A stretch of DNA of 64,000 nt from Diplonema japonicum (taxonomy: Eukaryota > Euglenozoa > Diplonemea > Diplonemida > Diplonemidae). Position numbers and translations under genes: made by a program. The DNA is taken from contig OZ025738.1 in NCBI GenBank assembly GCA_964019335.1, forward strand, positions 310,001 through 374,000, in the 5' to 3' direction. Below the pieces are notes generated by a model that worked only from the letters and a program-made list of their open reading frames with translations, was not told where the DNA came from and did not search any database. Below, in pieces: positions 1 through 10,160 of the stretch; positions within the stretch are counted from its first letter, which is position 1; every line of letters begins with the position of its first letter.

Positions 1-124
1 GTAACCCCACCCCAATTCTGCTGCTTGTAATCTTCTCTCAGTCCTCTCAGTTTGAGCTCCTCCTTTGTACGAGGCGATCTCCCTAATGGAGTCTTCCCTG
101 GAAGAGGCCATCGAATAGGGAGTA

Positions 125-130
<6 letters not shown>
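1..130 (-). pseudogene. C-terminal fragment of a retroelement-like ORF
   Basis: One minus-strand frame is open and reads through the left window edge. It contains the string LRGLREDYK. The same string, as LKGLREDYR, occurs in a longer open frame at about 22961-23213, so both look like 5'-truncated copies of one dispersed element. The product family is not recognised. An A-run of about 30 bases follows at 124-150. Confidence 0.35.
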
Positions 131-157
<27 letters not shown>

Positions 158-551
158 TTGTGACTTAATATCAATCAATTTCACGGTGGGCGGTTGATGT
201 CAAGAGCTAAAAGGATTTTAGACTAGAAGACTTACGGCCCAAAACAGACAGCGGGGGGAAAAAAAAAGAAGAAAAAAAAAAGTTGGGGTTAGGGTTAGCC
301 TGGAGGGAACTTGAACACCGCTTACCTGTGAAAAGAGGCCATTCTTCAATTGCTCCAGGGGAGCAAGACCGCCACATCACTAAAAAAAAAAGCAAGGTCA
401 GCAGGGAGAACTCTTGGAGGGGGACGGCGACAAGCCAAAGACTTTGTCCAAGGCTATAAAACAAAAACAAAAAAAGAGTAAAAAGAATTTTAACCGACCA
501 GAAAAGAAGAAAAAAAAAAGAAAGAAAGAAAGAAACTGATTTTCACTTAAA
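131..551. other. Gene-free A-rich spacer downstream of the adenylate cyclase
   Basis: This stretch lies 3' of the cyclase gene on the minus strand. It has several long A-tracts and a short telomere-like string, GGGGTTAGGGTTAG, at 285-298. No supportable gene is visible. Short open frames here translate homopolymer runs. Confidence 0.6.
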
Positions 552-2993
552 CTACGCCCGCAAGCAGATGACCCTAGCAGGCTGCTGCATGAGCCTGGCA
601 GCTGCCTGTGCAATTGCATCGCCTGCCATGTCAGCGTGTTTGGCAATAACCTCATGGCTGCCTGCTGTGAAGGCCGTCCAGTATGAGTCTGACCAGCACC
701 AGCTCTCGCCCCGAGGACTGCGCGGGCCCTCCCCACTGTCTTCGTGTTTCACCATGCTAGTGAGGTCAGTGTCGTAAAGCCTGAGGACAGATACTTCATA
801 AAGGACAAGAGGGTGCGCCTCCTCCTGCTGCGCGTGGGGAGAAGACGGTGGAGAAGAAGGACGCGCAGCACGGGGAGACACAACAGTCGGAGGGGGGCTG
901 TGCGCAAGTGCCTCCCATGTCACAACAGGACGTAGAATGCTCTTCAGGTCCGCTCGCAGCCCAGCGAAAAAGTGCGTAAGCGAGGACGACGCGAACAACG
1001 CGCAGGTTTGCATCTCCGCTGCTGTAGCTGCCAATGACCCGCAGACCTTCACACAGTCCCCCATCACCGTCACGAAGCGTTGGCCATGGCTGCCGATGGT
1101 CGCGCTCACAACCGGCCCGGTACTGAGCCCCATGCATACTTCAGTGCTCGTGTAGTGCTTCCCCAGTACTAGCGATGCGAACCGCAGGGAGTTCTCGAAG
1201 TGTGTTAATGTTCGCTTCGCAGTGTTCCACCCGACCGTTATTGACGGCCCCACAACTGCGACCACCGTTCCCCCGCTTCTGTCCAGTGCGTGCAGAATCC
1301 TGCACACGCGTTCGTTCACAGTGCTGTAGTCGGAGGTTGTTCGCACCTCCACGCAGCCCACTGTCACGTTCGCTATGTGTTCCAACCGTGTGGTCGGGGC
1401 GTGTTGTTCAGCCATCACGCGTGATGAGTTGGAGTGTTGCGAGCCGAGAGACGAGGGCTTCTCCCCACCTTTTTTCGATCGCAGCATCCCCTCGACTTGT
1501 GATCGGCGTCCTCGTAGTTCTTCGGGGATTAGCACGGATAGCTTCTTGCTTCCGGACACACCTTTCAGGGAGACCGAACCGACTGGGATTTCCACGAATC
1601 CAGTCCTGTCGGTGACTTCGGCCAGTACTTCGGGTGTGACCGCAACCCCACCCCCGACGCTTGCCGCCTCCACGCGTGCTGCTACGTTCACTGTGTTCCC
1701 GAAGTAGTCGAAGCGGCCTGTTACTGCGTTCAGTTCCGCTTCTGCTTCTCCGCAGTGCACGCCGATCCGTACGCGAAGGCCTCCCCACAGGCCGTCTGCG
1801 TCCCGCTCGCACGTTGGTAGTTCTAGCAGCTCCCCCGGCCACGAGCATTCGACTAAGCTGCGTTGCACTGCGATCCCGAAATCCACCGCGTCTGCAGCAG
1901 CTTCGAAGGCCACCATGAAAGCGTCCCCGATAGTCTTCACCTCGTACCCCTGGTGCAGGTCTATGTACCTCCGTATTGTTTTGTTGTGCAGCTTCAACGC
2001 TCGTTTCATCCCCCCGGGGCATGCCTCCCAGATAGAAGTCGATCCTTGGATGTCTGTGAAAACAATGGCCACACGGCTGTCTGATGTCCCGCTTGTCCCC
2101 GGCGGTAAAAGGTCGGATCGCAATGGGTTGCTGTCCCCGTCCCTGCTGCTGCCGTTCCCCTCGAACAGGGCGTCTGGAAGGAACGGCCTGTACGCTTTCA
2201 AATTCTGCAGGATGTTGTCGAAGGCCGCGTGCAGCGGCGGAGGCAGGTTGTGCACCTCATCTATGAGGTCGTCCTCCGCAGCGTCAAGGTCGAAGTTCGC
2301 AAGGCTCTGCGCGATCTTCTCTGCTGTTTCTACTGACGCCTCCACCTTCGCCTTCTCCTTCGCCACGTTGTCCGCAAACCCACGCGTGAAGTAGAAGTCC
2401 AGCAGGAAAACAATACAGTAAATGAGGTAGTTCTGCAGAGTGATGGCGAGATTCTTGCATGGCAGTGTTTCACAGTCAACATTGTCCTTACGCCATTTTT
2501 GGCTGGAGGTGAAGGGAGCATCATAGATACCAAAGCGGAAGGCGCTCTCTAAAGCGGTAATAGTCAAGTAGATAACGGTAACGGCCACCACTGCCTTGCT
2601 GAAGATGGAGTTGACACGGGTCACAAGGAGGATGTCTATGAGGATAACCATGATGGGCCACGCTCGGTCCGTGCCCTGGGCTGCCGTTGCGAAATCGTAG
2701 AAAACAACCAACATCGAGCAGGCAGCCACGTAGCTCATGATTACCATGGCAGAAAGCTGCTTCTTGTACACCATGTGAAACCAGACCGCTGCTGTTACCA
2801 CAATCATGATGTAGGCCAGCACCTTTGCAACAGCATTGGCTACCACGACGGTGCAGGCAGCCTGCAGCAGGAACACGCAGGCGTAAAATACCATCATGAC
2901 GCTCTTCCTTGTCTTCATCAGCTCATCATCGTCAGGCAGCACGGCGTAGTTCGAGAATCTCGTGAACAGCGTTTGCTTCTCCGTGCTCGGCAT
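552..2993 (-). CDS. Membrane adenylate cyclase, class III, with a second degenerate cyclase domain
   Basis: The protein is 813 residues and is expected to make cAMP at a membrane. About six hydrophobic segments (residues 33-203) precede a charged linker containing NFDLDAAEDD and KAYRPFLPDALF. The catalytic domain spans about 307-455. It has the metal-binding aspartates (FTDIQGST, D314; IGDAF, D357), the adenine-selecting pair (EVKTIGD, K353; RFDYFGN, D429) and the transition-state Asn and Arg (NVAAR, N436 and R440). All key residues for ATP cyclisation are therefore present. A second cyclase-like domain at about 545-740 lacks them. The start at 2993 (MPST) follows an AG acceptor at 3021-3022; the frame opens slightly upstream as MGGVGEDKS. 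It lies downstream of the receptor array on the same strand and is the only intact cyclase in the window. Dual-domain membrane cyclases are known in several eukaryotes; the order here resembles kinetoplastid enzymes only in the catalytic core. Confidence 0.88.
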   Translation of the reverse strand: MPSTEKQTLFTRFSNYAVLPDDDELMKTRKSVMMVFYACVFLLQAACTVVVANAVAKVLAYIMIVVTAAVWFHMVYKKQLSAMVIMSYVAACSMLVVFYDFATAAQGTDRAWPIMVILIDILLVTRVNSIFSKAVVAVTVIYLTITALESAFRFGIYDAPFTSSQKWRKDNVDCETLPCKNLAITLQNYLIYCIVFLLDFYFTRGFADNVAKEKAKVEASVETAEKIAQSLANFDLDAAEDDLIDEVHNLPPPLHAAFDNILQNLKAYRPFLPDALFEGNGSSRDGDSNPLRSDLLPPGTSGTSDSRVAIVFTDIQGSTSIWEACPGGMKRALKLHNKTIRRYIDLHQGYEVKTIGDAFMVAFEAAADAVDFGIAVQRSLVECSWPGELLELPTCERDADGLWGGLRVRIGVHCGEAEAELNAVTGRFDYFGNTVNVAARVEAASVGGGVAVTPEVLAEVTDRTGFVEIPVGSVSLKGVSGSKKLSVLIPEELRGRRSQVEGMLRSKKGGEKPSSLGSQHSNSSRVMAEQHAPTTRLEHIANVTVGCVEVRTTSDYSTVNERVCRILHALDRSGGTVVAVVGPSITVGWNTAKRTLTHFENSLRFASLVLGKHYTSTEVCMGLSTGPVVSATIGSHGQRFVTVMGDCVKVCGSLAATAAEMQTCALFASSSLTHFFAGLRADLKSILRPVVTWEALAHSPPPTVVSPRAARPSSPPSSPHAQQEEAHPLVLYEVSVLRLYDTDLTSMVKHEDSGEGPRSPRGESWCWSDSYWTAFTAGSHEVIAKHADMAGDAIAQAAARLMQQPARVICLRA

Positions 2994-3020
2994 ACTTTTG
3001 TCCTCACCCACCCCTCCCAC

Positions 3021-3083
3021 CTGTGTTGTTGGGTCAGATAAGAGGAAAGAAGAACAAGAAGAAAGGAAAGCAAAAGGGAAACA
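3021..3083 (-). promoter_or_regulatory. Probable trans-splice acceptor of the adenylate cyclase
   Basis: Read on the minus strand, a long T/C-rich tract (about 3083-3040) is followed by ACCCAACAACACAG at 3021-3034. The start codon lies 27 bases after the AG. This is the expected layout of an SL trans-splice acceptor in Euglenozoa. Similar pyrimidine tracts with an AG precede the 36841, 47613 and 49923 starts. Confidence 0.6.
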
Positions 3084-3099
3084 AATGATGCCACTCGGT

Positions 3100-3572
3100 C
3101 AAGAACAAAAGGGATCCAGTCCTTCTGGTTTTCTATTGACGGAATAGAAAATGGATTACCACTTGACGCTGGTACGGGAAGTTCACTGAGTACTACTATA
3201 AAAACGTTCGTTTCGGCTTTTTCTCGGAAAAGAAAAAAGTGCAACGGCACACAAAAAAAGGAATAAAAGATACGGCAAGTACTTTGTTTATCTTTCCAAT
3301 CTTTGTTTCGTACTTCTTCTTGGAAAAGAAAAGCGTGCAAAATTCACTATAATACGACAGCAGTTAGCAACAATAAAATAAAATTCACTATGATAGGAAC
3401 GAAGTGGTTAGCAACGGCCCGCCGCGGTGGCGTGCCTACCTTATGATGCTCCCCTTTTGGGGTCGTTCCCTGCATAAAATAAAAGCAAGATATCAGCCAT
3501 CTGAAGACAGCCTTTAAAAACGGAAAGTGCAACACGGTGGTTTTTCTTGTTTCTTTTTCTTTTTTTTTGAAG
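3100..3572. other. Duplicated intergenic block between cyclase and receptor stub, with a short insertion
   Basis: The stretch from about 3120 to 3545 matches the 3' flank of each receptor gene (about 6410-6650 in the first unit). It shares the blocks around ACGGAATAGAAA, GGAAAAGAAAAGCGTGCAAAAT and TTAAAAACGGAAAGTG. Relative to that flank it carries an insertion of about 60 bp (3416-3474), which also occurs at 22947-23003. There the inserted sequence is the 3' end of an open frame ending in GSIMR, so the insert is probably a 5'-truncated retroelement tail. Confidence 0.55.
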
Positions 3573-3710
3573 GGGAGATCACAGTGGACACCACTGTTGA
3601 CACGAAGATGATAAGCTTGGAAGGGACGTACACCGACATCTTTTGGTTTTTGGTCAGTCCTGTTGGTATGGTGGGGTGTGATTACACATATTTCAGTAGA
3701 AAGAAAAGAA
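3573..3710 (-). pseudogene. 5' stub of a receptor-like pseudo-cyclase gene
   Basis: This block matches the first codons and the 5' flank of the receptors starting at 9164, 15567 and 21951. It encodes the first roughly 23 residues. The rest of the gene is missing, and the stub runs straight into the 3' flank block at 3545. One extra T near the start (3640-3648) also shifts the frame. It looks like a receptor gene whose coding region was deleted while the adjacent cyclase survived. Confidence 0.7.
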
Positions 3711-5315
3711 TATAAAGGGCCCCCCCCGAATAATCCCTTTATTTGGGCAGTGGAGGGGGGGTGTTTGGGCTCCAAAAAAAAGAATTATTTGGAATACACT
3801 TATTTGGGTTGTACTTATTTGGGCTGGGTAGCCTGCCACATGGAAAGCAGGGAGCGGGGCTTAGAGCACTTCGGAAATCTTAACATGCCAAATCGTGCCA
3901 AGACTTTTTTCATGCCCTTTTTTTTTTCCAAGGGAGATTTTAACAGTTTTTCTCCCAGGCAGTGGAGAACCCACAAACGTTGCAGACAAACCGCCTGGTT
4001 TTGGCGTTAGGTGGTTGCTGGGAGGTTGCTGAAATGATTTTAAGTTAGAATAGAGAAGCGAAAAAATAATTGCAGGGGTCTGAGAGGCTTGAGAAACTGT
4101 CGGGGCTTGGGAGGCTGCTGGAGTCTCGTCAGGTGCAGTGTCCATTGTAACACCCGCAACTACATTCTGTGCTGCACTGTCTAAAGCCCGACCCCTTCAA
4201 AGTGCTTACTTCGCTAAGTGCCCTTAGCTGTATGGTCTCCTCGGAACTACCTGGAAGGTAGCCGCAGGACTGCATACAGCTAAAGGTGCCGAGCAGTTGC
4301 ATGACCTTTCTCATGTGCCTGCCCTACCCACAGTGCCACGTTGATTCGGCGCTCTGCTGCAGTCATCAACCAACGTCCCAGCCTCGGCTGCTTGGGGCAT
4401 GCCACAGCCCCTCCTAACCCCTCAAAATGGCGGGAGGTCTGAATCGCCAGTGCCACACAGAAGCAGCCTCACAATACGTACTTTTCCTTTTCAATCGATT
4501 GTTATATTTGTTCTAATAAAATACACTACTCAAGCGACTGGCACCTTCCGAAGAAGGGCCTCCCACGTCGATCGAGGATGCCCCGGGGCGGCCGTTCCAG
4601 TCTGATCATGTCGCACATATAACATATTTCTCATCTTCTAGAAGAAAATGGGGTTGCCCTCGTAGCTCGCCACGGCCAGCATTCTTACTTGCGTAAGCAG
4701 CCTCACAATACCACCAGTGGGCTACGGCACAGCTTTGGGATCTTGCTCAGGAATGGAACATTGACATTGCGGGCCATGAAAGAAAGCAAATACCGGATAA
4801 GTTGTCAACACATGAATCCACGTGCCCCTCCGGCAACGCAGAAGCACCCGGGCCACCCACAAAGCGCCTTCGAACTATTGTTCCGTGAAATTTTGAACCA
4901 TTGCCCATGAAATTTTGAACCATTCATCACGAACCATCTAGCTTCTTGCGTTAAGAAAAATAGTCCCCCAAAATAACCCCCAGGTGCTAAGCCCCGTGGT
5001 CCCTGTTCAAAATGCAAAAGAATTGCTCGTAAGTGCCCAAAAAGTGCCCAAAACCAGGCGGAAATCGAGTTTTTGGTCAAAAAAGGGGTGTATACATGGG
5101 TTAGGTCGGCTAGTACCCTGCACAGGCATAACTGAAAAAAGCCCGTTGCACGACTACCGTGTGACCCCCTCACCCCCCCGGTCCCCCCCAAAAAAAAAAG
5201 AAAGGGGTCGGGAATTATTTGGGAAATTTGGAGCGGAAAAATCCCCGAAAAAAAAAAAATTATTTGGGAAAAAACACATTATTTGGGAGGGAATTATTCG
5301 GGCCCCCCCTTTATA
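3711..5315. mobile_element. TIR element A, copy 1
   Basis: The left end reads TATAAAGGGCCCCCCCCGAA and the right end closes with its inverted equivalent, CGGGCCCCCCCTTTATA, so the ends form imperfect terminal inverted repeats. A TA or TATA target duplication is plausible. Five copies occur in the window (10161, 16563, 50338, 55077). No intact transposase is visible inside, so it looks non-autonomous. This copy has an extra stretch of about 45 bp at 4030-4075 that matches the sequence following the reverse-transcriptase fragment at 59019. It also has a segment of about 375 bp (4310-4685) that copy 5 lacks. Confidence 0.65.
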
Positions 5316-5789
5316 TGCAACTTGTGCCGAGCAAAGAATCTTCGCAGCTTTTAAAAACGTTTTTTTGCTCGTGCGAACAACAAAGCAAAAAGTAAAATGC
5401 CGCCGAAGACTGCCAACGGGGGTGGAGAGAGGGTTTAACCACCCACCTCCCCGCCTCCGCGCTCTTTCCTAAGCCCTGCATCGATAGAGTTCTTCTTGCT
5501 GCTATCCGCAATTCTGCTCTACAACAGCGGTCGAACGCAGCTGCGCCTTGTGTTCACAAGGCTCAGGACATCAATTAAACCTGAGAAATTGAACCGTCTA
5601 TTGGTGATAAGCACGGAGGGGGCATGTTCCGAGTGAAGACTTCATCAGTTGCGTCATAAGACGGTTTCATGATATAAATGCTGTCGCCCACATCATTCTT
5701 TTATTTAAAAGCATAGTATCCAGGGTTAACCGATCACCCGCGGGTTTTTAATTACAATCGGGTTTTAAATTGACGTCAAATGAAAGGCG
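5316..5789. other. Gene-free block at the head of the array unit
   Basis: No supportable gene is seen. The last 110 bases (from about 5680) match 28263-28420, including the string AGTATCCAGGGTTAACCGA that forms the inverted ends of element B at 28302-29163. Here only one such end is present. The block recurs at 11719-12192 and 18121-18594. Confidence 0.5.
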
Positions 5790-6236
5790 AGCATGCAACC
5801 ATGCTTAAAACCCTTATATTCGTATCCCGGGCCCCCCAGATACACAAAGCCGACCCCAGGGAGCATCGAAACGACTTAGAAAAGGATTATTTTCCCGAAA
5901 AGCTGGTGCTTCCCTGTTTCAGGCAGGGTCCTAATTGGGAGCGAAATCAAAAGTCGATAATTTAGCATGCAGCCATGCATATAATAACCCTCCTATTCGT
6001 CCCCCGGGCCCCCCAGATACACAAAGCCGACCCCAGGGAGCATCATCAAAACGACTTAGAAAGGATTATTTCCCGAAAAGCTGGGTTTTCCCTTTTTTTG
6101 GCGGTTTTTCTTCTTTTTTCTGTTTAAATAGGAGCGAAATCAAAAATCAATAAATAGAACGGGAGGAGAGCGTGCAACCATACTTATAACCCTTCTATTC
6201 GTCTCCCGGACCTCCCAGATACACAAAGCCTGCACA
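5790..6236. repeat. Small tandem repeat, about 2.5 units of 175-205 bp
   Basis: Three imperfect units start near 5791, 5966 and 6170. Each begins GC(A/G)TGCA(A/G)CCAT, then has a (T/C)ATTCGT..CCC(G/C)G block, CAGATACACAAAGCC, and in the first two AACGACTTAGAAA(A)GGATTATTT plus GGAGCGAAATCAAAA. The repeat recurs at 12193-12639 and 18595-19041 in the other array units, and its first part also appears near 28370. Confidence 0.75.
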
Positions 6237-6238
6237 GT

Positions 6239-6360
6239 CTAGTTCGAGAACCTTGTGAATGCTCGGCATACTTTTGTCCTCACCCAATCCCTCGGCTCTC
6301 CCCTCCCTCCTGTGTTGTTGCGTCAAATAAGAAAACGAAAAGAGGACATGCAAGAAGAAA
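6239..6360 (-). pseudogene. 5' stub of an adenylate cyclase gene
   Basis: The minus strand matches the start of the intact cyclase at 2993. Shared parts are the leader GGTGAGGACAAAAGTATGCC with the ATG at 6269, and the coding block around TTCTCGAACTA. About ten codons remain, with an internal deletion, and the gene then ends. It recurs at 12642-12763 and 19044-19165. In each array unit it sits directly 3' of a receptor gene, as the intact cyclase sits 3' of the receptor stub at 3573-3710. Confidence 0.7.
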
Positions 6361-6704
6361 GAAGAAAGTCAGGTAGCTAAAAGGGAAACAAATTCTTTCT
6401 TGGTTACCAATTAACCGAAGTGGAATGGATCACCACTTGAAGCTGGTGTGCCTCCACCACGGCAAGTACTTTGTTTATCTTTCCAATCTTTGTTTCGTAC
6501 TTCTTCTTGGAAAAGAAAAGCGTGCAAAATAAATTCACAATGATACGAAAGAAGGTGGTTAGCAACAAAAAATTAAAATAAAAGCAACAAATCAGTCTTT
6601 GAAGACAGCCTCTAAAAACGGAAAGTGTAACACGGTGGTTTTTTTTGAAAGTGTAACATAGTGGTTCATCCTTCAGGGAAATGAGAAATGAACCAATGTG
6701 CCGC

Positions 6705-9164
6705 CTAAAGATCTTGCAACGCAAGTGATTCCTCACGATGGACGGCCCCATGGATGAATTCCATGACACAGCGGCCTTCGTTTATTTTGGAAAGGGCCCA
6801 CGACTGGATGTCTGTTGGGGACTCGATGCTGGGCGACGGTTTGGCCTTCGGGTCCACCTGCACCTCCCTCAGTGCCACGGCCACAGGGTCCGAGACAGTT
6901 GCCTCTTCCAGCTGGTACATCCACTCCTCCTCCTTTACGGCCACCTCGTTCCCAACCTCCTGCACAAGGATCGGCTTCGTCCCGCTCTTCACCACAAGAA
7001 GCGTCACAGCCGACAGGGAGAACTTCCCTGCCGCACCCTCCGCCACCGAAGGGGACACCAGCGTGATGCCACGGGCCAGTACCTCCCCCACCTCGGAGGC
7101 CACAGCAGACACCCCACTCAACTCCAACAGTGCAGGACCCTTCATCCCGAAGCCCTTGTTCGTCGCAGAGCCGAGGTTCCCCGCAACGAACTCCCCGTGT
7201 GCCACAGCCATCACAGGCCTCGCAACCCTCCTCGTCTCCTCCGAGCACGATATCGCGTTGCAGAAGGCCACCGCCCGTGTCTTCGGTTCCGAGCACCGCA
7301 GTCCCACGTTCCACGTCAGCATGAAGGTGAAGGGGTCCGACACAGAGAACCCGTGTGCGAGGCCCTTCGTCGCACGAGCCGTCTCCTGCATCACCTCAAC
7401 GAGCTTTCCGAAACAGTTGGGGAAGCCAGTGCCCCCTTGGTCGGTGAAGCACAGCCGAACCACAGTCCCCCTGTAGTTCTGCTGCTGCATCGACAGGTTC
7501 TGACCAGCGTTCACAACCGCCTTCGACGCTGTACCTGTGCTGTTGCTGTACTTGCTTCTGCTGTTCGGGCTTTTCGAGCTTGCCATGCTCTCCTCCTCCA
7601 CCTCTGTGTCACCGTCCACGAACAAGGTGTTCGGGAGGTACGCCTTGTACTCCCGCAGGCCTCGGATGGCGAGCAGCAAGCCATCCGTGACACATGCCAC
7701 CTCCTTCACCATCACAGGCTTGTACATCGCATTCATGTGAGCCTCCGCAGCGTCCAGATCCATGGTCTCGAGGTGCTTGTTGCCAACGACGAGCCTCCCG
7801 AGCGGGCGGGCTATGAGGACTATCTCCAGAACGGCGATCACAATGTCGACAACGAAGATGACGACGGAGGCGATGATGAGCTGAACAAGGGCGGCGAACA
7901 CCTTCTCGTTGACGGACGACACAGAGCGCAGCCACAGCAGCTCGAAGGTATTGCTCGTGGCGTTGAACATGTGGGTTCTCCTCAAGAAGTACTCCCCGCC
8001 CTCCAACGCCGTGTCGATGAAGTAGTCCTTCTTGTACAGCGGCCTGGTCTTGTTCACGTCAGACACTTCAAAGTACTCCCCGTACCTCACATGGGTCCGG
8101 AGGGTTGTGGATGACAGATCTGCGGTGAAGAAGGTCCCTTGCAGCCTCTGCAGGGTCGCATTGATGGCCCCAGACACTGTGGGACCGAGGTCGTTCACGT
8201 CCAAGAGGCAGTCATGCCCGGACGCTCCAAAAACAGCGCAGGTGAAGCATCTGTTGTAGCATTCGAACTTGATTGCCGGCCCGTTGAACAGGGTGTGGGC
8301 AAAGAGATTTCCTGCGGAGGAGTCCAGTGCGACCAGCTCGGTGTGGGCCGTCTTGAAGTCACGGATGACAACTGTCCATGTGGAAAAGACGAAAAAGGAA
8401 AAGACGAAAAAAGTGTAGGTCCCCTGAGGCCAGTGCAAGGTGCGGCGCATGACGTGCTCACCGTAAGCGTAAGGCGACCCATCAGCGGCGTTCCAGAAGT
8501 AAATAGGTGACCAACTCTCAGCAGGTAAACTGTGCATCTGTTTGACCCAAGCATCCTGTGGTGGCTCCTCCCACTCCACATGGAACCTATCAGATTGAAA
8601 ACGACCCTGCTCATCAACTGCGGTAAGGGTCTTTAACCAAGATATCTTAGTACCGTTGGTGGTTGTAATCAAACGGCCTGTTGTGTTCCCGTTGCCAAAC
8701 CATCTCGCAGGGTTGCCCTGCTCGTCAAGGACAGGGTCCGCCCACACGTATTGCTTCATCACGCCATCCGCCTCCTCCCAAGGATGGGTGCATGTTGTGC
8801 AGTTTGGGTAGTAGGCCTTCGTCAAGGAGTACCCACCCCCATACCCATTCTTCACAGATTTCGCTGCCGCATATGCATGAGCCCCGTAGATCTTCGTGAT
8901 GTGTGAAAAGCCGAGTGACACATTCATCACGTCATCCCGCAGGAAGAGGAGGTACATTTCTTCTGTCGCTGCCTCCACGTCCTCCAGGATCCCAGCCAGT
9001 CGGAGTTTTGCGCTTTTTGACGCCGCGGCACTCGAGTCTTCAACAGCAGAGCGCAGCACCGAGATACTCTCCACGTACAGCATGTACCCAGCTAAAAGGG
9101 AGATCACAGTGGACACCACTGTTGACACGAAGATGATAAGCTTGGAAGGGACGTACACCGACAT
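6705..9164 (-). CDS. Receptor-like transmembrane protein with degenerate cyclase domain, copy 1
   Basis: The protein is 819 residues. A signal-anchor TM (about 8-30) is followed by an ectodomain rich in N-glycosylation sequons, with cysteine pairs and a Cache-like ligand-binding pattern (YVWADPVLDEQGN; WSPIYFWNAADGSPYAY). A second TM spans about 422-452. The linker contains METMDLDAAE-like residues and YKAYLPNTLF (506-515). A cyclase-like domain follows at about 563-735. It may keep both metal aspartates (D575 in CFTDQ, D610 in SVSDPF). The adenine-selecting Lys and Asp and the transition-state Asn and Arg are replaced, so it is probably not an active cyclase. A conserved tail EEWMYQLEEA follows. 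The start at 9164 (MSVY) is chosen because the third copy opens there and homology to the 5' stub supports it; an upstream in-frame extension translates leader sequence. A likely role is sensing, by partnering with or regulating an active cyclase; this is inferred. Confidence 0.8.
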   Translation of the reverse strand: MSVYVPSKLIIFVSTVVSTVISLLAGYMLYVESISVLRSAVEDSSAAASKSAKLRLAGILEDVEAATEEMYLLFLRDDVMNVSLGFSHITKIYGAHAYAAAKSVKNGYGGGYSLTKAYYPNCTTCTHPWEEADGVMKQYVWADPVLDEQGNPARWFGNGNTTGRLITTTNGTKISWLKTLTAVDEQGRFQSDRFHVEWEEPPQDAWVKQMHSLPAESWSPIYFWNAADGSPYAYGEHVMRRTLHWPQGTYTFFVFSFFVFSTWTVVIRDFKTAHTELVALDSSAGNLFAHTLFNGPAIKFECYNRCFTCAVFGASGHDCLLDVNDLGPTVSGAINATLQRLQGTFFTADLSSTTLRTHVRYGEYFEVSDVNKTRPLYKKDYFIDTALEGGEYFLRRTHMFNATSNTFELLWLRSVSSVNEKVFAALVQLIIASVVIFVVDIVIAVLEIVLIARPLGRLVVGNKHLETMDLDAAEAHMNAMYKPVMVKEVACVTDGLLLAIRGLREYKAYLPNTLFVDGDTEVEEESMASSKSPNSRSKYSNSTGTASKAVVNAGQNLSMQQQNYRGTVVRLCFTDQGGTGFPNCFGKLVEVMQETARATKGLAHGFSVSDPFTFMLTWNVGLRCSEPKTRAVAFCNAISCSEETRRVARPVMAVAHGEFVAGNLGSATNKGFGMKGPALLELSGVSAVASEVGEVLARGITLVSPSVAEGAAGKFSLSAVTLLVVKSGTKPILVQEVGNEVAVKEEEWMYQLEEATVSDPVAVALREVQVDPKAKPSPSIESPTDIQSWALSKINEGRCVMEFIHGAVHREESLALQDL

Positions 9165-10081
9165 CTTTGGTTTTTGGTCAGTCCTGTTGGTATGGTGGGG
9201 TGTGATTACACATATTTCAGTAGAAAGAAACACAAAAAGAAGATATTTCGCAGGTAGTGTGCTGGTTGGCGCCCACCGTTGACTGGGGACGTGCCTTTTC
9301 ATTCAGCGGTGCCGGCCGTTGAGGTGTTCCTGTCATTTGAGCCATCTGAGATCGCATCCTGTTGCAAGCTGTCAGGATTCAGCCTGTCATCTGCATTAAG
9401 CACATCGACCGCAGTCTCTGTAAGAAGAAAAAGAACTCCAGTTCGAATTGGGGAAGGAAATATTATGATTTTCCATTGACGGAATAGAAACTCCGAGTCA
9501 CACAATAACTTCCGAGTACTGTGTGTATGCGTCTTTTCAATTACTTCTTGGAACATAATAAGTACACATCCGGTAGTAAAAAGAGAAAAAATATATGAGT
9601 TAAAGGAAGTCTTTGTGAGACGCCCCCTTGTCCTCTACCTGCACCTATCCCCTGAAAAAAGAAAACTTCCGATAGCCTCCTGGTAGCCGCGTCTTTGGGG
9701 TATTAATGTCATGTCGAGCAGCTCCACATTGATGTAGAGCTCTCCATAGGGCGTCAGCACGGCTAGCAACAAAGTGCTACGCAACCACCCGCTTCAAAAG
9801 ATTGCGCGCGTTTCCCTGTTCAGCACTCTGAAGGCATGTTGCCCGTACCGCGCAGCCGGTCTTTTTTTTTTTTAATTTTAAATTCCACTTTTTTTTCGAC
9901 TTGCTAAGGCACCCACTAGGTGGGATGGAAGTGTCTCGTGACGCTCACCCGGTTGCCCAGGTACTCATGACCGTGCTGGTGTTCTCTTTCCACAAGCTTT
10001 GCTGGTTGTTTGGCACTTTACATTTCTTTTTTCCTTCTTCTTTTTTTTTTTTCTTGGCTACCGCGGGTGCCGGACCTCAGT

Positions 10082-10128
<47 letters not shown>

Positions 10129-10160
10129 TTACAAATATTTATCTTTTGAAAAAATAATTT
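9165..10160. other. Receptor 5' flank, no clear gene
   Basis: A minus-strand frame of 85 codons (9299-9556) ends in NTSTAGTAE, but no homology or composition supports it strongly. The string ATTGACGGAATAGAAA at 9475-9490 also occurs 3' of the adenylate cyclase at 3135. Near 10050-10085, GGGTGCCGGACCTCAGTATCC recurs at 16450-16490 and 52470-52495, so a dispersed repeat ends there. A T-run of about 45 bases follows at 10086-10127. The block repeats at 15568-16562. Confidence 0.5.

Noticed and set aside
3396-3469. A 74-base sequence with complementary ends (GGAACGA/TCGTTCC), tRNA-like in length
   Set aside because: There is no T-loop (GTTCRA) and no anticodon arm. Part of it belongs to the receptor 3' flank and the rest to a retroelement end, so the pairing is probably coincidental.
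5780-6153. Short plus-strand frames in the array units (QIHKADPREH, DTQSRPQGAS)
   Set aside because: They arise from the 175-bp tandem repeat and differ in frame between repeats, so no protein is conserved.
6738-8114. A 458-codon plus-strand open frame opposite the receptor gene (repeated in the other array units)
   Set aside because: It is the antisense shadow of a conserved minus-strand gene. It is rich in His/Arg/Pro from the reverse codons and has no homology.
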